Origin: an uncultured Eubacteriales bacterium
GTDB taxonomy: Bacteria > Bacillota > Clostridia > Oscillospirales > Acutalibacteraceae
Assembly: GCA_900540085.1 (NCBI GenBank)
Contig: UQEU01000015.1
Span: forward strand, 1-25,990
Direction: 5' to 3'
DNA: 25,990 bases
The translations under genes and the position numbers were made by a program. Of this stretch, positions 1 to 7,747 are shown piece by piece. A model generated the notes under the pieces. That model ran no database searches and was not told the DNA's origin. It was given only the letters and a program-made list of their open reading frames with translations. How positions within the stretch are numbered: the stretch's first letter is position 1; each line of letters opens with the position of its first letter.

Positions 1-1314
1 ACTTGATTTTAAGTCTGCACTGCTTATCATTACCTGTCCCATTCTTTCAGACGGGGTAACTTCACCGATATTATCGATAGTAATTTTTACATAGTCTTTT
101 GATACATATCCTTCATAGTATTTTCCATCTACCGTATAAGAAATTTTGTACCAATTTCCGCATTGACCGATTATTTTAACATAGTCATTATTTGAAAGAT
201 GTGAGTAAATTATTGAGTTTGTTGTTGAAGGTGCGTTTCTTATATTGAGTGTTTCAGCGGTAACAATTCCTACTTTTTTGATTGAAGTTTCAATATCGGA
301 ACTGTTAACTATTTGAAATTCTGCAATTCTTGAAGTTCCGTCAAATTGTCCGAGACCGTTGATTGTTACTGTGGCAGTGCCAAGTTTTGTATTGTTTGTT
401 ATAATTGGCTTTGAGTAATCCACACCTTCTTTGAGTGTTTTTCCGTTGTATTTTAAAGTAATGTTAGGTGTGATAGGTTTTCCGTTATATATATAATAAG
501 GATTAATTCCGTAAACAGTTGTCAGTGAAAGTCCGTCGTAAAGAAAGTTTGCGTCGGTGTTACCTATAATTCCGTTTACACTGCCGTCAGAAGCATACTG
601 CCATGCAGTTACGCCGTCTGTGAAGTCAAGCTTTGCAGCGTCATATCGTGCTATCCAAATAGGATATTTGAGATAAATTTCGTTTGTATTAAGATATTTG
701 TTTAAAAATGTTTTGTTGGCATAAAGCATTGCAGAATATCCGGCTTTTTCAACAGTTTCACAAAATGTCAAAACATTGTCAGTCATAGCTCTTTTTGTGA
801 GATTTGCACTGTCAAGTCTGCCTGTTTTAACACCGGCGAATTCATAGTCAAAAACAATCGGTAAATCAAGTTTTCTGTTATCTAAAAGTGAAAGTGAAAA
901 ATTTGCTTCATCAATGGCTTCTTTCTCGCTAATCGCCTGCGAATAGAAATATATACCTATTTTAAGACCTGCACTTTTGGCTCCGTCGTAAAGTTCATTG
1001 AAGTACGCTTCTTTGTTAAGAGAACCGCTTTTGCCATAGCCTCTGTATCCTATTCTTATAAAAACGAACTCTGTGCCGTTTTCTTTGACTTTTTGCCAGT
1101 CGATAGTCTGTTTTTTATTGTCAATTATAAGATTGTGTTTTGAAACATCTATTCCGTTCAAAATCTTGTTTTTGTCTATACTTAAATGATGGGTGTATGT
1201 TTTCGAGTTGTACGGTGAAGTGGTTGTTATTTCAGATGCGAATGCAAAAACCGAAGTTTGCAAAAGTATGATTGCAGCAATGATTGTTGCCGTAAGTTTT
1301 TTTACTATTTTCAA
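1..1314 (-). CDS. Secreted GH25 muramidase-like protein with SH3 domain (C-terminus cut by window)
   Basis: The frame is open from a TTG at 1314 down to base 1, giving 438 codons without a stop, so the C-terminus lies outside the window. The TTG is chosen because AAGGAG (1323-1328) sits 8 bases upstream and the protein then begins with a signal peptide (residues 1-26, KIVKK, a hydrophobic run, FAFA). Residues about 53-262 are a glycoside hydrolase family 25 fold: NGIDVSKH with D56, and the acidic pair FDYEF (D156, E158), the catalytic positions of this lysozyme family. Residues about 268-336 (YIYNGKPITP, VTINGLG) resemble a beta-sandwich repeat common in clostridial surface proteins. Residues about 347-412 are a bacterial SH3 domain (TLNIRNAPS, GYVSKDYV). 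It probably acts outside the membrane on peptidoglycan. It follows the next GH25 gene by 39 bases and is probably co-transcribed with it. Family assignment is secure; the substrate is inferred. Confidence 0.88.
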   Translation of the reverse strand, partial: MKIVKKLTATIIAAIILLQTSVFAFASEITTTSPYNSKTYTHHLSIDKNKILNGIDVSKHNLIIDNKKQTIDWQKVKENGTEFVFIRIGYRGYGKSGSLNKEAYFNELYDGAKSAGLKIGIYFYSQAISEKEAIDEANFSLSLLDNRKLDLPIVFDYEFAGVKTGRLDSANLTKRAMTDNVLTFCETVEKAGYSAMLYANKTFLNKYLNTNEIYLKYPIWIARYDAAKLDFTDGVTAWQYASDGSVNGIIGNTDANFLYDGLSLTTVYGINPYYIYNGKPITPNITLKYNGKTLKEGVDYSKPIITNNTKLGTATVTINGLGQFDGTSRIAEFQIVNSSDIETSIKKVGIVTAETLNIRNAPSTTNSIIYSHLSNNDYVKIIGQCGNWYKISYTVDGKYYEGYVSKDYVKITIDNIGEVTPSERMGQVMISSADLKSS

Positions 1315-1322
1315 AACTATCT

Positions 1323-1328
1323 CTCCTT
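1323..1328 (-). promoter_or_regulatory. Ribosome binding site deciding the TTG start at 1314
   Basis: AAGGAG on the minus strand, 8 bases before the TTG. No ATG lies at a suitable distance, and the TTG gives a complete signal peptide. Confidence 0.75.
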
Positions 1329-1353
1329 TAATTTTGTTTTGTATTGTTTTTCT

Positions 1354-2100
1354 TTAATTTGAGTTGTAACAGTAGTTTAAATCAACATACTTACTGTCAA
1401 TCCCGTCAACTTCTCCTTTCTTTGTGAATTGCCTGAAGTCGTATTTGCCGACATAAGTTACAACTTTATTATAATCGGCAAGCCAAATTAATGTGTCGTT
1501 TTTTAAGTTCTTGGTATTAATGTTGTTGTTAAAAATAAAAGAGTTTGAGTATATCATCGGAGTGTATCCGTGTTCTTTTATGATTTTGGTAAAAGCGTTG
1601 CAAATATCGGTTTGTTCTTTCGCCGTAAGTTTGGCGTCGTACAGCCTGCCTGTTTTTTCGCCGTTTTTATCGTGTGCAAATTCAACATCCATAACAACGG
1701 GAAGTTCTATTTTGTGGTGTTTGATGATTTTAAGCAAAAATTTTGCTTCTTCTTCGGCTTCTTCTTTTGTTATTGCTTGGGAATAGAAATATACGCCTAT
1801 CGGAAGATTGTTCTTGAGTGCATTTTTGATATTTTTTTCGGCAAGTTCATCTTTTGAAATTTTGCCTTCTTCACCGTAGCCTCTGTAACCCGCTCGTATA
1901 AATGCGTATTGTATATCTGTTTTGCTGACTTTTTCCCAGTCGATTTCTCCGTTGTGAGAAGAAACATCAACTCCGAGTGTTTTGTTGTTTTCAAAAAATA
2001 CGGGCTTTGTTTTATTGTTGCAGGAAGAAAAAACAAACACCAAAGAAATTATTACTGATACTATTGTAAATGTATATAAAATTCTTTTCTGAAACTTCAT
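1354..2100 (-). CDS. GH25 muramidase-like lipoprotein
   Basis: This 248-residue protein begins with a lipoprotein signal: charged KFQKR, a hydrophobic stretch and a lipobox-like FSSC with C27 as the likely lipidated residue. The rest is a single GH25 domain (about 42-246): GVDVSSHNG with D45, AFIRAGYRGYG, YFYSQAI, and MDVEF with the catalytic-type pair D138 and E140. There is no SH3 or repeat region, so it is a short, membrane-anchored version of the neighbouring protein, with which it shares YRGYG and YFYSQAI. AAAGG (2111-2115) precedes the ATG. It is probably first in a two-gene unit for cell wall remodelling. No phage genes are nearby, which argues against an endolysin role. Confidence 0.9.
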   Translation of the reverse strand: MKFQKRILYTFTIVSVIISLVFVFSSCNNKTKPVFFENNKTLGVDVSSHNGEIDWEKVSKTDIQYAFIRAGYRGYGEEGKISKDELAEKNIKNALKNNLPIGVYFYSQAITKEEAEEEAKFLLKIIKHHKIELPVVMDVEFAHDKNGEKTGRLYDAKLTAKEQTDICNAFTKIIKEHGYTPMIYSNSFIFNNNINTKNLKNDTLIWLADYNKVVTYVGKYDFRQFTKKGEVDGIDSKYVDLNYCYNSN

Positions 2101-2122
2101 ATTTCGACATCCTTTAAAGTTT

Positions 2123-2151
2123 ATTCTAACATAAAAAGATTTTTTAGTAAA
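2123..2151 (-). promoter_or_regulatory. Possible promoter for the GH25 pair
   Basis: On the minus strand, TTTACT (2146-2151) and TAGAAT (2123-2128) are separated by 17 bases. The start would fall near 2116, leaving a very short leader close to the ribosome site, which lowers confidence. Confidence 0.35.
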
Positions 2152-2259
2152 TAAAAAATTAGTAATTGTTAATATTTACTTTTTGTGGTATCATATAACA
2201 AGTTTATTTGCTAAAATGTGAAATGTTGTAAAGAATGTTTAATAAATTTTTTTGTTTTA

Positions 2260-2288
2260 TTGACAAAAAAGCAAACTTCTGTTATAAT
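2260..2288 (+). promoter_or_regulatory. Consensus sigma-A promoter before the aldolase-like gene
   Basis: TTGACA (2260-2265) and TATAAT (2283-2288) match the consensus exactly and are 17 bases apart. The start should be near 2295, giving a leader of about 58 bases before the ATG at 2353. Confidence 0.85.
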
Positions 2289-2352
2289 CTTTTCACTGAT
2301 AGGCTTTAAAGTGCTAAAGTAAAATGTTTAAGTAAGAAAGATAGGTGATAAT

Positions 2353-3336
2353 ATGTCTCAAAGAACAAGAAAAGGAAATTTGATGACCGTAAGAAACGAC
2401 ATTAAAGTTCTTGACGCCACAATCAGAGACGGTGGACTTTGCAACAATTTTAATTTTACAGATGAATTTGTGAAAGAACTTTATAAAACAAATATCAGGT
2501 GCGGCGTAGATTATATGGAGTTTGGATATAAGGCTTCAAAAAGACTTTTCAACGAAAGCGATTTCGGAAAATGGAAGTTTTGTGACGAAGACGCTATAAG
2601 AAGTATAGTCGGGGAAAATGTCAGCGATATGAAAATTGCAGTTATGGCAGATGTAGGCAGATGCGACTATAAAGAGGCATTTTTGCCTAAAAACGAAAGC
2701 GTTATAGATTTGGTGCGTGTTGCCTGCTATATTCATCAAATACCGTCTGCAGTTGAAATGATAGAGTATCTTCATACACTCGGATATGAAACAACCTGCA
2801 ATATTATGGCAGTAAGTCAGGCAAATGAATCTCAAATTGAATCTGCACTTGAAATGCTTTGTGCGAGCAATGTAGATGTTATTTACCTTGTTGACAGTTA
2901 TGGTTCACTGTATCCGGAAACAACGGCAGATTTATCCGTTAAGTATCTTGAATACGGCGAAAAGTACAATAAAAAAATAGGATTTCACGCTCATAATAAT
3001 CAAAATCTCGCTTTTGCAAATACTATCGAATCATTGTCATACGGCGTTAGTTATCTTGATGCCACTGCTGCGGGTATGGGCAGAGGTGCAGGTAACTGTG
3101 CAATGGAACTTTTACTCGGCTTTTTGAAAAATCCGAAGTATAATCTTTACGATTTACTTGTTTTCCTTGAAAACTATATCAATCCTCTCATTGAAAGCGG
3201 TGTTAAATGGGGATTTGATATTCAGTATATGCTTACAGGTCAGTTGAACAGACATCCGAGAGCGGCAATGGCTTTTACGGCAGAGGACAGAACAGATTAC
3301 AGTGAGTTCTATAAGTCTTTGCTTGACAGTTTTTAA
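2353..3336 (+). CDS. HMGL/DRE-TIM aldolase-like protein
   Basis: This 327-residue protein carries the marks of the HMG-CoA lyase-like (DRE-TIM metallolyase) superfamily: DATIRDGG with R25 and D26 near the N-terminus, and GFHAHNNQNLAFAN with H212 and H214, the usual metal-binding histidine pair. LDATAAGMGRGAGN (about residues 238-251) matches the glycine-rich late motif. Relatives include 4-hydroxy-2-oxovalerate aldolase, isopropylmalate synthase and HMG-CoA lyase, but the length and sequence fit none of these well enough to name a substrate. The ATG at 2353 follows AGGTGA (2344-2349); a second in-frame ATG at 2383 is possible. It has its own consensus promoter and is followed by a DAHP synthase gene in the same direction, also with its own promoter. 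The reaction is unknown; aldol cleavage or condensation of a 2-oxo acid is the inference. Confidence 0.82.
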   Translation: MSQRTRKGNLMTVRNDIKVLDATIRDGGLCNNFNFTDEFVKELYKTNIRCGVDYMEFGYKASKRLFNESDFGKWKFCDEDAIRSIVGENVSDMKIAVMADVGRCDYKEAFLPKNESVIDLVRVACYIHQIPSAVEMIEYLHTLGYETTCNIMAVSQANESQIESALEMLCASNVDVIYLVDSYGSLYPETTADLSVKYLEYGEKYNKKIGFHAHNNQNLAFANTIESLSYGVSYLDATAAGMGRGAGNCAMELLLGFLKNPKYNLYDLLVFLENYINPLIESGVKWGFDIQYMLTGQLNRHPRAAMAFTAEDRTDYSEFYKSLLDSF

Positions 3337-3363
3337 GTTGCACAAAATCGCAAAATTGATTTA

Positions 3364-3392
3364 TTGACTTAAACATAAAAAATGTATATAAT
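3364..3392 (+). promoter_or_regulatory. Promoter before the DAHP synthase gene
   Basis: TTGACT (3364-3369) and TATAAT (3387-3392), 17 bases apart. The start is expected near 3399, leaving a leader of about 90 bases. Confidence 0.75.
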
Positions 3393-3401
3393 TGTTTTTA
3401 A

Positions 3402-3452
3402 TGTAAAGAGAGTGTATGTGAATTTGTAACTGATTTGCATACGCTCATTACA
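3402..3452 (+). promoter_or_regulatory. Leader stem-loop before the DAHP synthase gene
   Basis: GAGTGTATGT (3410-3419) pairs with GCATACGCTC (3437-3446) with two G-T pairs, and the outer TGTAA (3402-3406) pairs with TTACA (3448-3452) across a small internal loop. No T-run follows, so it is not a simple terminator. It begins within a few bases of the predicted transcript start. I see no T-box motif and no leader peptide. Confidence 0.5.
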
Positions 3453-3490
3453 TATAATTTTAAAATCAAAAGAAAAATGGATGTGAAAAT

Positions 3491-4531
3491 ATGGGAATAG
3501 ATGAAAATATGACTTTCATAAGAAAACTGCCTGTTCCTAAAGAAATCAAACAGCAAATGCCTTTAACTCAAAATGGTACAGAAATAAAGAAAAAACGAGA
3601 TGAAGAAATCGCTTCTGTTTTTACAGGCGAGAGCGATAAATTTTTACTTATTATCGGACCTTGCAGTGCAGATAGGGAAGAACCTGTACTTGACTATGTT
3701 TCAAGACTTGCAAGAGTTCAGGAAGAAGTAAAAGATAAAATCATTATCATCCCGAGAATATACACAAATAAGCCGAGAACTACGGGAGAAGGTTATAAAG
3801 GTATGCTTCATCAACCCGACCCGAGCAAAAAGCCTGATATGTTAGAGGGTATTATGGCTATCCGTTCTCTTCATGTAAAGGCTATTGATGAAATAGGTAT
3901 CACTTGTGCAGATGAAATGCTTTATTCTGACAACTATCGCTATTTGTCAGACCTTTTGTCTTATGTTGCAGTAGGTGCGAGAAGTGTTGAAAATCAGGGA
4001 CACCGTCTTACTTCAAGCGGCATAGATGTTCCTGTCGGTATGAAAAATCCCACGAGCGGAGATTTTACCATTATGCTCAACTCAATCATTGCCGCTCAAA
4101 GTTCTCATACTTTTATTTACAGAGGATGGGAAGTTGAGTCAAAAGGAAATCCGCTTGCTCATGCAATATTGAGAGGAAGCGTTAATAAGTATTCTATGGC
4201 GAAACCAAACTATCATTATGAAGATTTAATTAGGCTTTATCAAATGTACAGTGAGAAAAATCTTCAGAATATGGCAGTAATCGTTGATGCCAATCATTCA
4301 AACAGCAATAAGCAGTATCTTGAACAAATCAGAATTTGTAATGAAGTTTTGCATTCTATGCGTCATTCAAAAGAAATCAACAGTTTTGTTAAAGGTTTTA
4401 TGATTGAGAGCTATATTGAAGACGGTGCTCAAAAAAATGAGGAAGGTATATACGGCAAATCAATTACCGACCCGTGTTTAGGCTGGGAAAAGTCAAAAGA
4501 GCTGATTTACTCTATTGCTGACCAACTTTAA
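3491..4531 (+). CDS. 3-deoxy-7-phosphoheptulonate (DAHP) synthase, class I AroFGH type
   Basis: The enzyme condenses phosphoenolpyruvate with erythrose 4-phosphate, the first step of the shikimate pathway to aromatic amino acids. Its 346 residues fit the E. coli AroF/G/H type. LLIIGPCSAD carries the metal-binding C58; KPRTTGEGYKG (from K94) is the phosphoenolpyruvate-binding loop; GARSVENQGHR and IVDANHSNS supply further substrate and metal residues. The N-terminus (LPVPKEIKQQMPL) resembles the regulatory extension of the feedback-controlled forms, but which amino acid inhibits it cannot be told from sequence. The ribosome site is weak (GGATGTGA just before the ATG). It has its own promoter, a hairpin leader and a terminator, so it looks like a single-gene unit. 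Symbol left blank because aroF, aroG and aroH cannot be told apart. Confidence 0.95.
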   Translation: MGIDENMTFIRKLPVPKEIKQQMPLTQNGTEIKKKRDEEIASVFTGESDKFLLIIGPCSADREEPVLDYVSRLARVQEEVKDKIIIIPRIYTNKPRTTGEGYKGMLHQPDPSKKPDMLEGIMAIRSLHVKAIDEIGITCADEMLYSDNYRYLSDLLSYVAVGARSVENQGHRLTSSGIDVPVGMKNPTSGDFTIMLNSIIAAQSSHTFIYRGWEVESKGNPLAHAILRGSVNKYSMAKPNYHYEDLIRLYQMYSEKNLQNMAVIVDANHSNSNKQYLEQIRICNEVLHSMRHSKEINSFVKGFMIESYIEDGAQKNEEGIYGKSITDPCLGWEKSKELIYSIADQL

Positions 4532-4550
4532 AATTTAATATCTGTATTTT

Positions 4551-4590
4551 AAAAGCGTTTTTTCGTATCTTCGTTAAAATGCTTTTTTAT
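4551..4590 (+). terminator. Rho-independent terminator after the DAHP synthase gene
   Basis: AAAAGCGTTTT (4551-4561) pairs with AAAATGCTTTT (4576-4586) through one G-T pair, and more T residues follow. Confidence 0.7.
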
Positions 4591-4653
4591 TTTTGTAAAT
4601 CACAAACATTAAATTGTTTCATAGTATGTAGCAATGCGAAAGGAGATTGCATT

Positions 4654-4875
4654 ATGAAACTTTCTGAATTAAAAGAAGATGAGTTTGCAAAAATAACAGA
4701 AATTAAAGAATGCAACGCAGGAAAAAGACGGCTGAATGACTTGGGTTTTTGTATAGATGAACCTGTAAATTGCGTTTTTAAAGGAGCATTCGGTCTTATA
4801 GGGGCATATCGTGTTAAAGATACTGTTATTGCTTTGAGAAAAAGCGACAGCGATAATATCGAGGTGGAAATATGA
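4654..4875 (+). CDS. feoA: FeoA, ferrous iron transport protein A
   Basis: A 73-residue SH3-like cytoplasmic protein that partners FeoB. The start at 4654 is preferred over an upstream in-frame ATG at 4579 because AAAGGAGA lies just before it, the resulting MKLSEL start and length match the family, and the upstream ATG lies inside the preceding terminator. Family marks are NAGKRRLNDLGF and the final stretch VIALRKSDSDNIEVEI, which matches the usual IALRxxDAxxIEV ending. It overlaps feoB by 4 bases (ATGA), so translation is probably coupled. I could not find a convincing promoter or Fur box between the terminator and the gene. Confidence 0.93.
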   Translation: MKLSELKEDEFAKITEIKECNAGKRRLNDLGFCIDEPVNCVFKGAFGLIGAYRVKDTVIALRKSDSDNIEVEI

Positions 4876-6917
4876 GTGTTGTAAAAACGGTAGCGCTTGT
4901 CGGAAATCCAAATGTCGGAAAAAGCACCGTATTCAATGAACTTACAGGTATGCATACGCATACGGGAAATTGGACGGGAAAAACGGTAGATGCAATAAAA
5001 GGAAAGTTTTATTACAAATTTAACGATTATGAAATTACAGACCTGCCGGGTACATATTCATTGCTCTCACGGTCCGAAGACGAGAAAATAGCGAGAAACC
5101 ATATTTGTTTTGAAAAACCCGACACAGTTGTTTGTGTTGTTGACTCAACAAGTCTTGAAAGAAATTTAAATCTTGTTTTGCAGGTTGCACAAATGACCGA
5201 TAATATGATTGTAGTTTTAAATTTGTGTGACGCAGCAAAAAAATCGGGAATAATGGTAAATGATGAAAAACTTTCAGAAATGCTCGGTGTACCTGTTGTC
5301 TGTGCAACGGCGAAATCGGGTAAGGGCATAAATGAATTGTTGGAAAATATCCACAACTCCGTAAATAATAAAAATGAAAACAAATCGTTGAAAATTATTT
5401 ACTCTTCGCCGATTGAAATGGCTGTAAGAAAACTTGAAAGAGAATTGAAAGTAATTTTAGACGGCAAAGATTTTAACTATCGTTTTTTGGCAGAACGAAT
5501 TTTGCAGGACAGAGATTTTATAGATGATTTAGAAAACTATCTAAAAATAAATTTAAAAGATGATTATAGATTTTCTTCAGCACTGATTAAAGCAGATGAA
5601 ATATTGGAAAGATTTGGATTTACAGACGATATCGGAGAGATGATGGGAAATGAAATAATAAAAAAGGCAAAAAGTATATTTGAATTTTGCGTAAAAAAAG
5701 ATTTTTCGCTTGATAATAAAAAATCTTGGGCGGATAAATTACTTGTCGGAAAATATACATCTACATTGTCAATGCTTGTTGTATTTGCGTTTATATTATG
5801 GCTTACAATAGTCGGTTCAAACTATCCGTCGGAAATGCTGAAACAACTTGTTGATTTAGGTGAAGTGAAAATTACGGAGTTTTTAAATTCGGTTGGTACA
5901 CCGTCTGTTATTGTTAGTTTGTTATGTTCGGGAATATACAGAGTTTTAGGCTGGGTAGTAGCAGTAATGCTTCCGCCGATGGCGATTTTTTTCCCTCTTT
6001 TTGCGTTGGCAGAGGATATAGGTATATTGCCTCGAATAGCTTTTAATTTAGACCCGTATTTTTCAAAATGTAATGCCTGCGGAAAACAGGCACTTACTAC
6101 TTGTATGGGGTTTGGCTGTAATGCAGTCGGTGTAACAGGTGCAAGAATTATCGACTCGCCGAGAGAAAGGCTTATAGCGATAATTACAAATTCTTTGACA
6201 CCCTGCAACGGAAGATTTCCGTTTTTAATCATACTCATTTCAATGTTTTTTGTGAAAGACTCATTTTTCGGAGCACTTGTTCTGTTGCTTTTCATTTGCG
6301 TTAGTGTAATCTATACTATGTTTTCATCTTTTGTACTTTCAAAAACAGTATTAAAAGGCGAAAAGTCGTCGTTTGTTCTTGAACTTCCGTCTTTCAGAAA
6401 ACCAAAGTTTTTTACTGTTGTGTGGGATGCTTTAAAAGAAAAAGTTATTTTTGTTCTTGCAAGAGCAGTTTGTGTTGCCGCACCCGCCGGTTTGATAATA
6501 TGGATACTTGCAAATATTCAGACAAACGGCGTAAGTTTGTTAAATCATTTTGCAAATTTTTTAAACCCGTTAGGCGAATTTCTTGGTATGGACGGTACAA
6601 TGATGGTTGCATTTTTGCTCGGTTTTCCTGCTAATGAAATTGTTTTGCCAATAGCTTTGATGACTTATCTTTGCTCAAACGGACTCGTTGATTTTTCATC
6701 TGCCGAAAGTATTCGTATGATTTTAGTTGACAACGGTTGGACTGTTACTACTGCAATTTGTGCCTGTGCTTTTTCAATGTTTCATTTTCCGTGTTCTACA
6801 ACAATGCTGACTATATATAAGGAAACAAAAAGTGTTAAATGGAGTGCGGTTTCATTTTTATTGCCTCTTGTGCTCGGTATTGTTACCTGTGCAGTTTTAA
6901 ATGTGATTTTACCGTAA
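4872..6917 (+). CDS. feoB: FeoB, ferrous iron transporter
   Basis: FeoB is an inner membrane protein with a cytoplasmic G domain that takes up Fe(II) under anaerobic conditions. The 681 residues show GNPNVGKST (G1, 11-19), DLPGTYSL (G3, 57-64), NLCD (G4, 117-120) and CATAKSGKG (G5 region), then a helical linker and a membrane domain from about residue 295 with several hydrophobic helices. The pore region carries the conserved cysteines: CNACGKQALTTCMGFGCN, then SPRERLIAIITNSLTPCNGR and a late FHFPCSTT. This is the clostridial form of the pore motif, unlike the Proteobacterial one. No feoC follows; a strong terminator closes the unit. The sequence cannot exclude transport of another divalent metal such as manganese. 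Confidence 0.96.
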   Translation: MSVVKTVALVGNPNVGKSTVFNELTGMHTHTGNWTGKTVDAIKGKFYYKFNDYEITDLPGTYSLLSRSEDEKIARNHICFEKPDTVVCVVDSTSLERNLNLVLQVAQMTDNMIVVLNLCDAAKKSGIMVNDEKLSEMLGVPVVCATAKSGKGINELLENIHNSVNNKNENKSLKIIYSSPIEMAVRKLERELKVILDGKDFNYRFLAERILQDRDFIDDLENYLKINLKDDYRFSSALIKADEILERFGFTDDIGEMMGNEIIKKAKSIFEFCVKKDFSLDNKKSWADKLLVGKYTSTLSMLVVFAFILWLTIVGSNYPSEMLKQLVDLGEVKITEFLNSVGTPSVIVSLLCSGIYRVLGWVVAVMLPPMAIFFPLFALAEDIGILPRIAFNLDPYFSKCNACGKQALTTCMGFGCNAVGVTGARIIDSPRERLIAIITNSLTPCNGRFPFLIILISMFFVKDSFFGALVLLLFICVSVIYTMFSSFVLSKTVLKGEKSSFVLELPSFRKPKFFTVVWDALKEKVIFVLARAVCVAAPAGLIIWILANIQTNGVSLLNHFANFLNPLGEFLGMDGTMMVAFLLGFPANEIVLPIALMTYLCSNGLVDFSSAESIRMILVDNGWTVTTAICACAFSMFHFPCSTTMLTIYKETKSVKWSAVSFLLPLVLGIVTCAVLNVILP

Positions 6918-6928
6918 AAATTTATTTT

Positions 6929-6955
6929 GTACCCCGTTATTTCGGGGTACTTTTT
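6929..6955 (+). terminator. Rho-independent terminator after feoB
   Basis: GTACCCCG (6929-6936) and CGGGGTAC (6943-6950) form a perfect 8-bp stem with a 6-base loop, followed by TTTTT. Confidence 0.92.
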
Positions 6956-6975
6956 ATATTTTTGTGATAAATCAT

Positions 6976-7004
6976 TTTACATTATATGTTTTATATTTTA
7001 AATT
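6976..7004 (+). promoter_or_regulatory. Possible promoter for the glycosylase gene
   Basis: TTTACA (6976-6981) and TAAATT (6999-7004), 17 bases apart, in a very AT-rich stretch where chance matches are common. Confidence 0.35.
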
Positions 7005-7096
7005 CGGTATAAAAATAATAGAGAAACAAATTGAAGAATTGTAAAAATAAATTTGTTGTGTTAAAATTGCTTTATGAATATCGGAAGGTGATTTTT

Positions 7097-7594
7097 TTGC
7101 AGACAGAAAAAGCAGTACATAATATTGAACCTTTGTGGAATGAAAATTCAAAGATACTGATACTCGGTTCTTTTCCGTCAGTTAAGTCAAGAGAAGTGCA
7201 GTTTTTTTACGCCTATAAGTACAACAGATTTTGGAAAGTGATTTCTTCTTTGCTTGATTGTCCTGAGCCCGACAGTATTGAAGAAAAAAGAAGTTTGATT
7301 TTAAATAACAATATTGCGTTGTGGGATGTTATAAAATCTTGCGATATTTCAGGTTCATCAGACAGTTCAATATCCAATGTCGTTGTAAATGATATTTCAA
7401 AAATTACAAATTCAGCAGATATAAAAGCAGTTTTTGCCAATGGTTCAAAATCAAATAATTTATACAAAAAATATTTGCGTGACAAAACAGGCATAGATGC
7501 GATAATGCTTCCGTCAACAAGTCCCGCAAATGCATCATATTCACTTGAAAAATTAATTGGAAAATGGCAAGTGATTTTAAAATATTTAAAATAA
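7097..7594 (+). CDS. DNA-deoxyinosine glycosylase (uracil-DNA glycosylase superfamily)
   Basis: The likely product removes hypoxanthine from deaminated adenine in DNA, starting base excision repair. The protein matches the small (about 165 residue) hypoxanthine-DNA glycosylase branch of the uracil-DNA glycosylase superfamily: LILGSFPSVKSRE (from residue 21), then FFYAYKYNRFWKVIS, ALWDVIKSC and LPSTSPANAS near the end. The start is taken as the TTG at 7097 because AAGGTG (7085-7090) sits 6 bases before it and this gives QTEKAVHNIEPLW at the N-terminus. The frame stays open upstream to a TTG at 7031, but that start has no ribosome site. It stands alone between the feoB terminator and the next promoter. 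Substrate preference (hypoxanthine or uracil) is inferred from the family. Confidence 0.85.
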   Translation: MQTEKAVHNIEPLWNENSKILILGSFPSVKSREVQFFYAYKYNRFWKVISSLLDCPEPDSIEEKRSLILNNNIALWDVIKSCDISGSSDSSISNVVVNDISKITNSADIKAVFANGSKSNNLYKKYLRDKTGIDAIMLPSTSPANASYSLEKLIGKWQVILKYLK

Positions 7595-7675
7595 AATTTA
7601 ATAATCAAAATTCTTCACAATCAGTCACATTTTTCATATTTTTAAAAAAAATATGTATATTCTTAATCTATTTTA

Positions 7676-7704
7676 TTGAAATATTGTGAATATGGCGATA
7701 TAAT
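7676..7704 (+). promoter_or_regulatory. Promoter before the C39/Big_2 lipoprotein gene
   Basis: TTGAAA (7676-7681) and TATAAT (7699-7704), 17 bases apart. AAGGGGAGA (7732-7740) and the GTG at 7748 follow at suitable distances. Confidence 0.7.
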
Positions 7705-7747
7705 TTACTTATATCAAAAAAACGGAAGTTTAAGGGGAGACTGAATT

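Noticed and set aside
1493..1857. Plus-strand open frames of 95-97 codons within the GH25 gene
   Set aside because: They lie opposite a clear gene, have no ribosome sites and give low-complexity phenylalanine-rich proteins, as expected for shadows of AT-rich coding DNA.
1..2100. Prophage lysis module
   Set aside because: GH25 enzymes occur in phages, but there is no holin, tail, integrase or other phage gene, and both proteins have export signals.
3399..3490. T-box riboswitch or leader peptide in the DAHP synthase leader
   Set aside because: The leader is only about 90 bases, has no T-box consensus and no terminator/antiterminator pair, and no short frame with repeated Phe, Tyr or Trp codons.
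4579..4653. Longer FeoA starting at the ATG at 4579
   Set aside because: It would begin inside the terminator hairpin, has no ribosome site and adds 25 residues unlike any FeoA; the ATG at 4654 has AAAGGAGA just before it.
5822..6295. 157-codon minus-strand frame inside feoB
   Set aside because: It mirrors the FeoB membrane region, lacks a ribosome site and any known motif.
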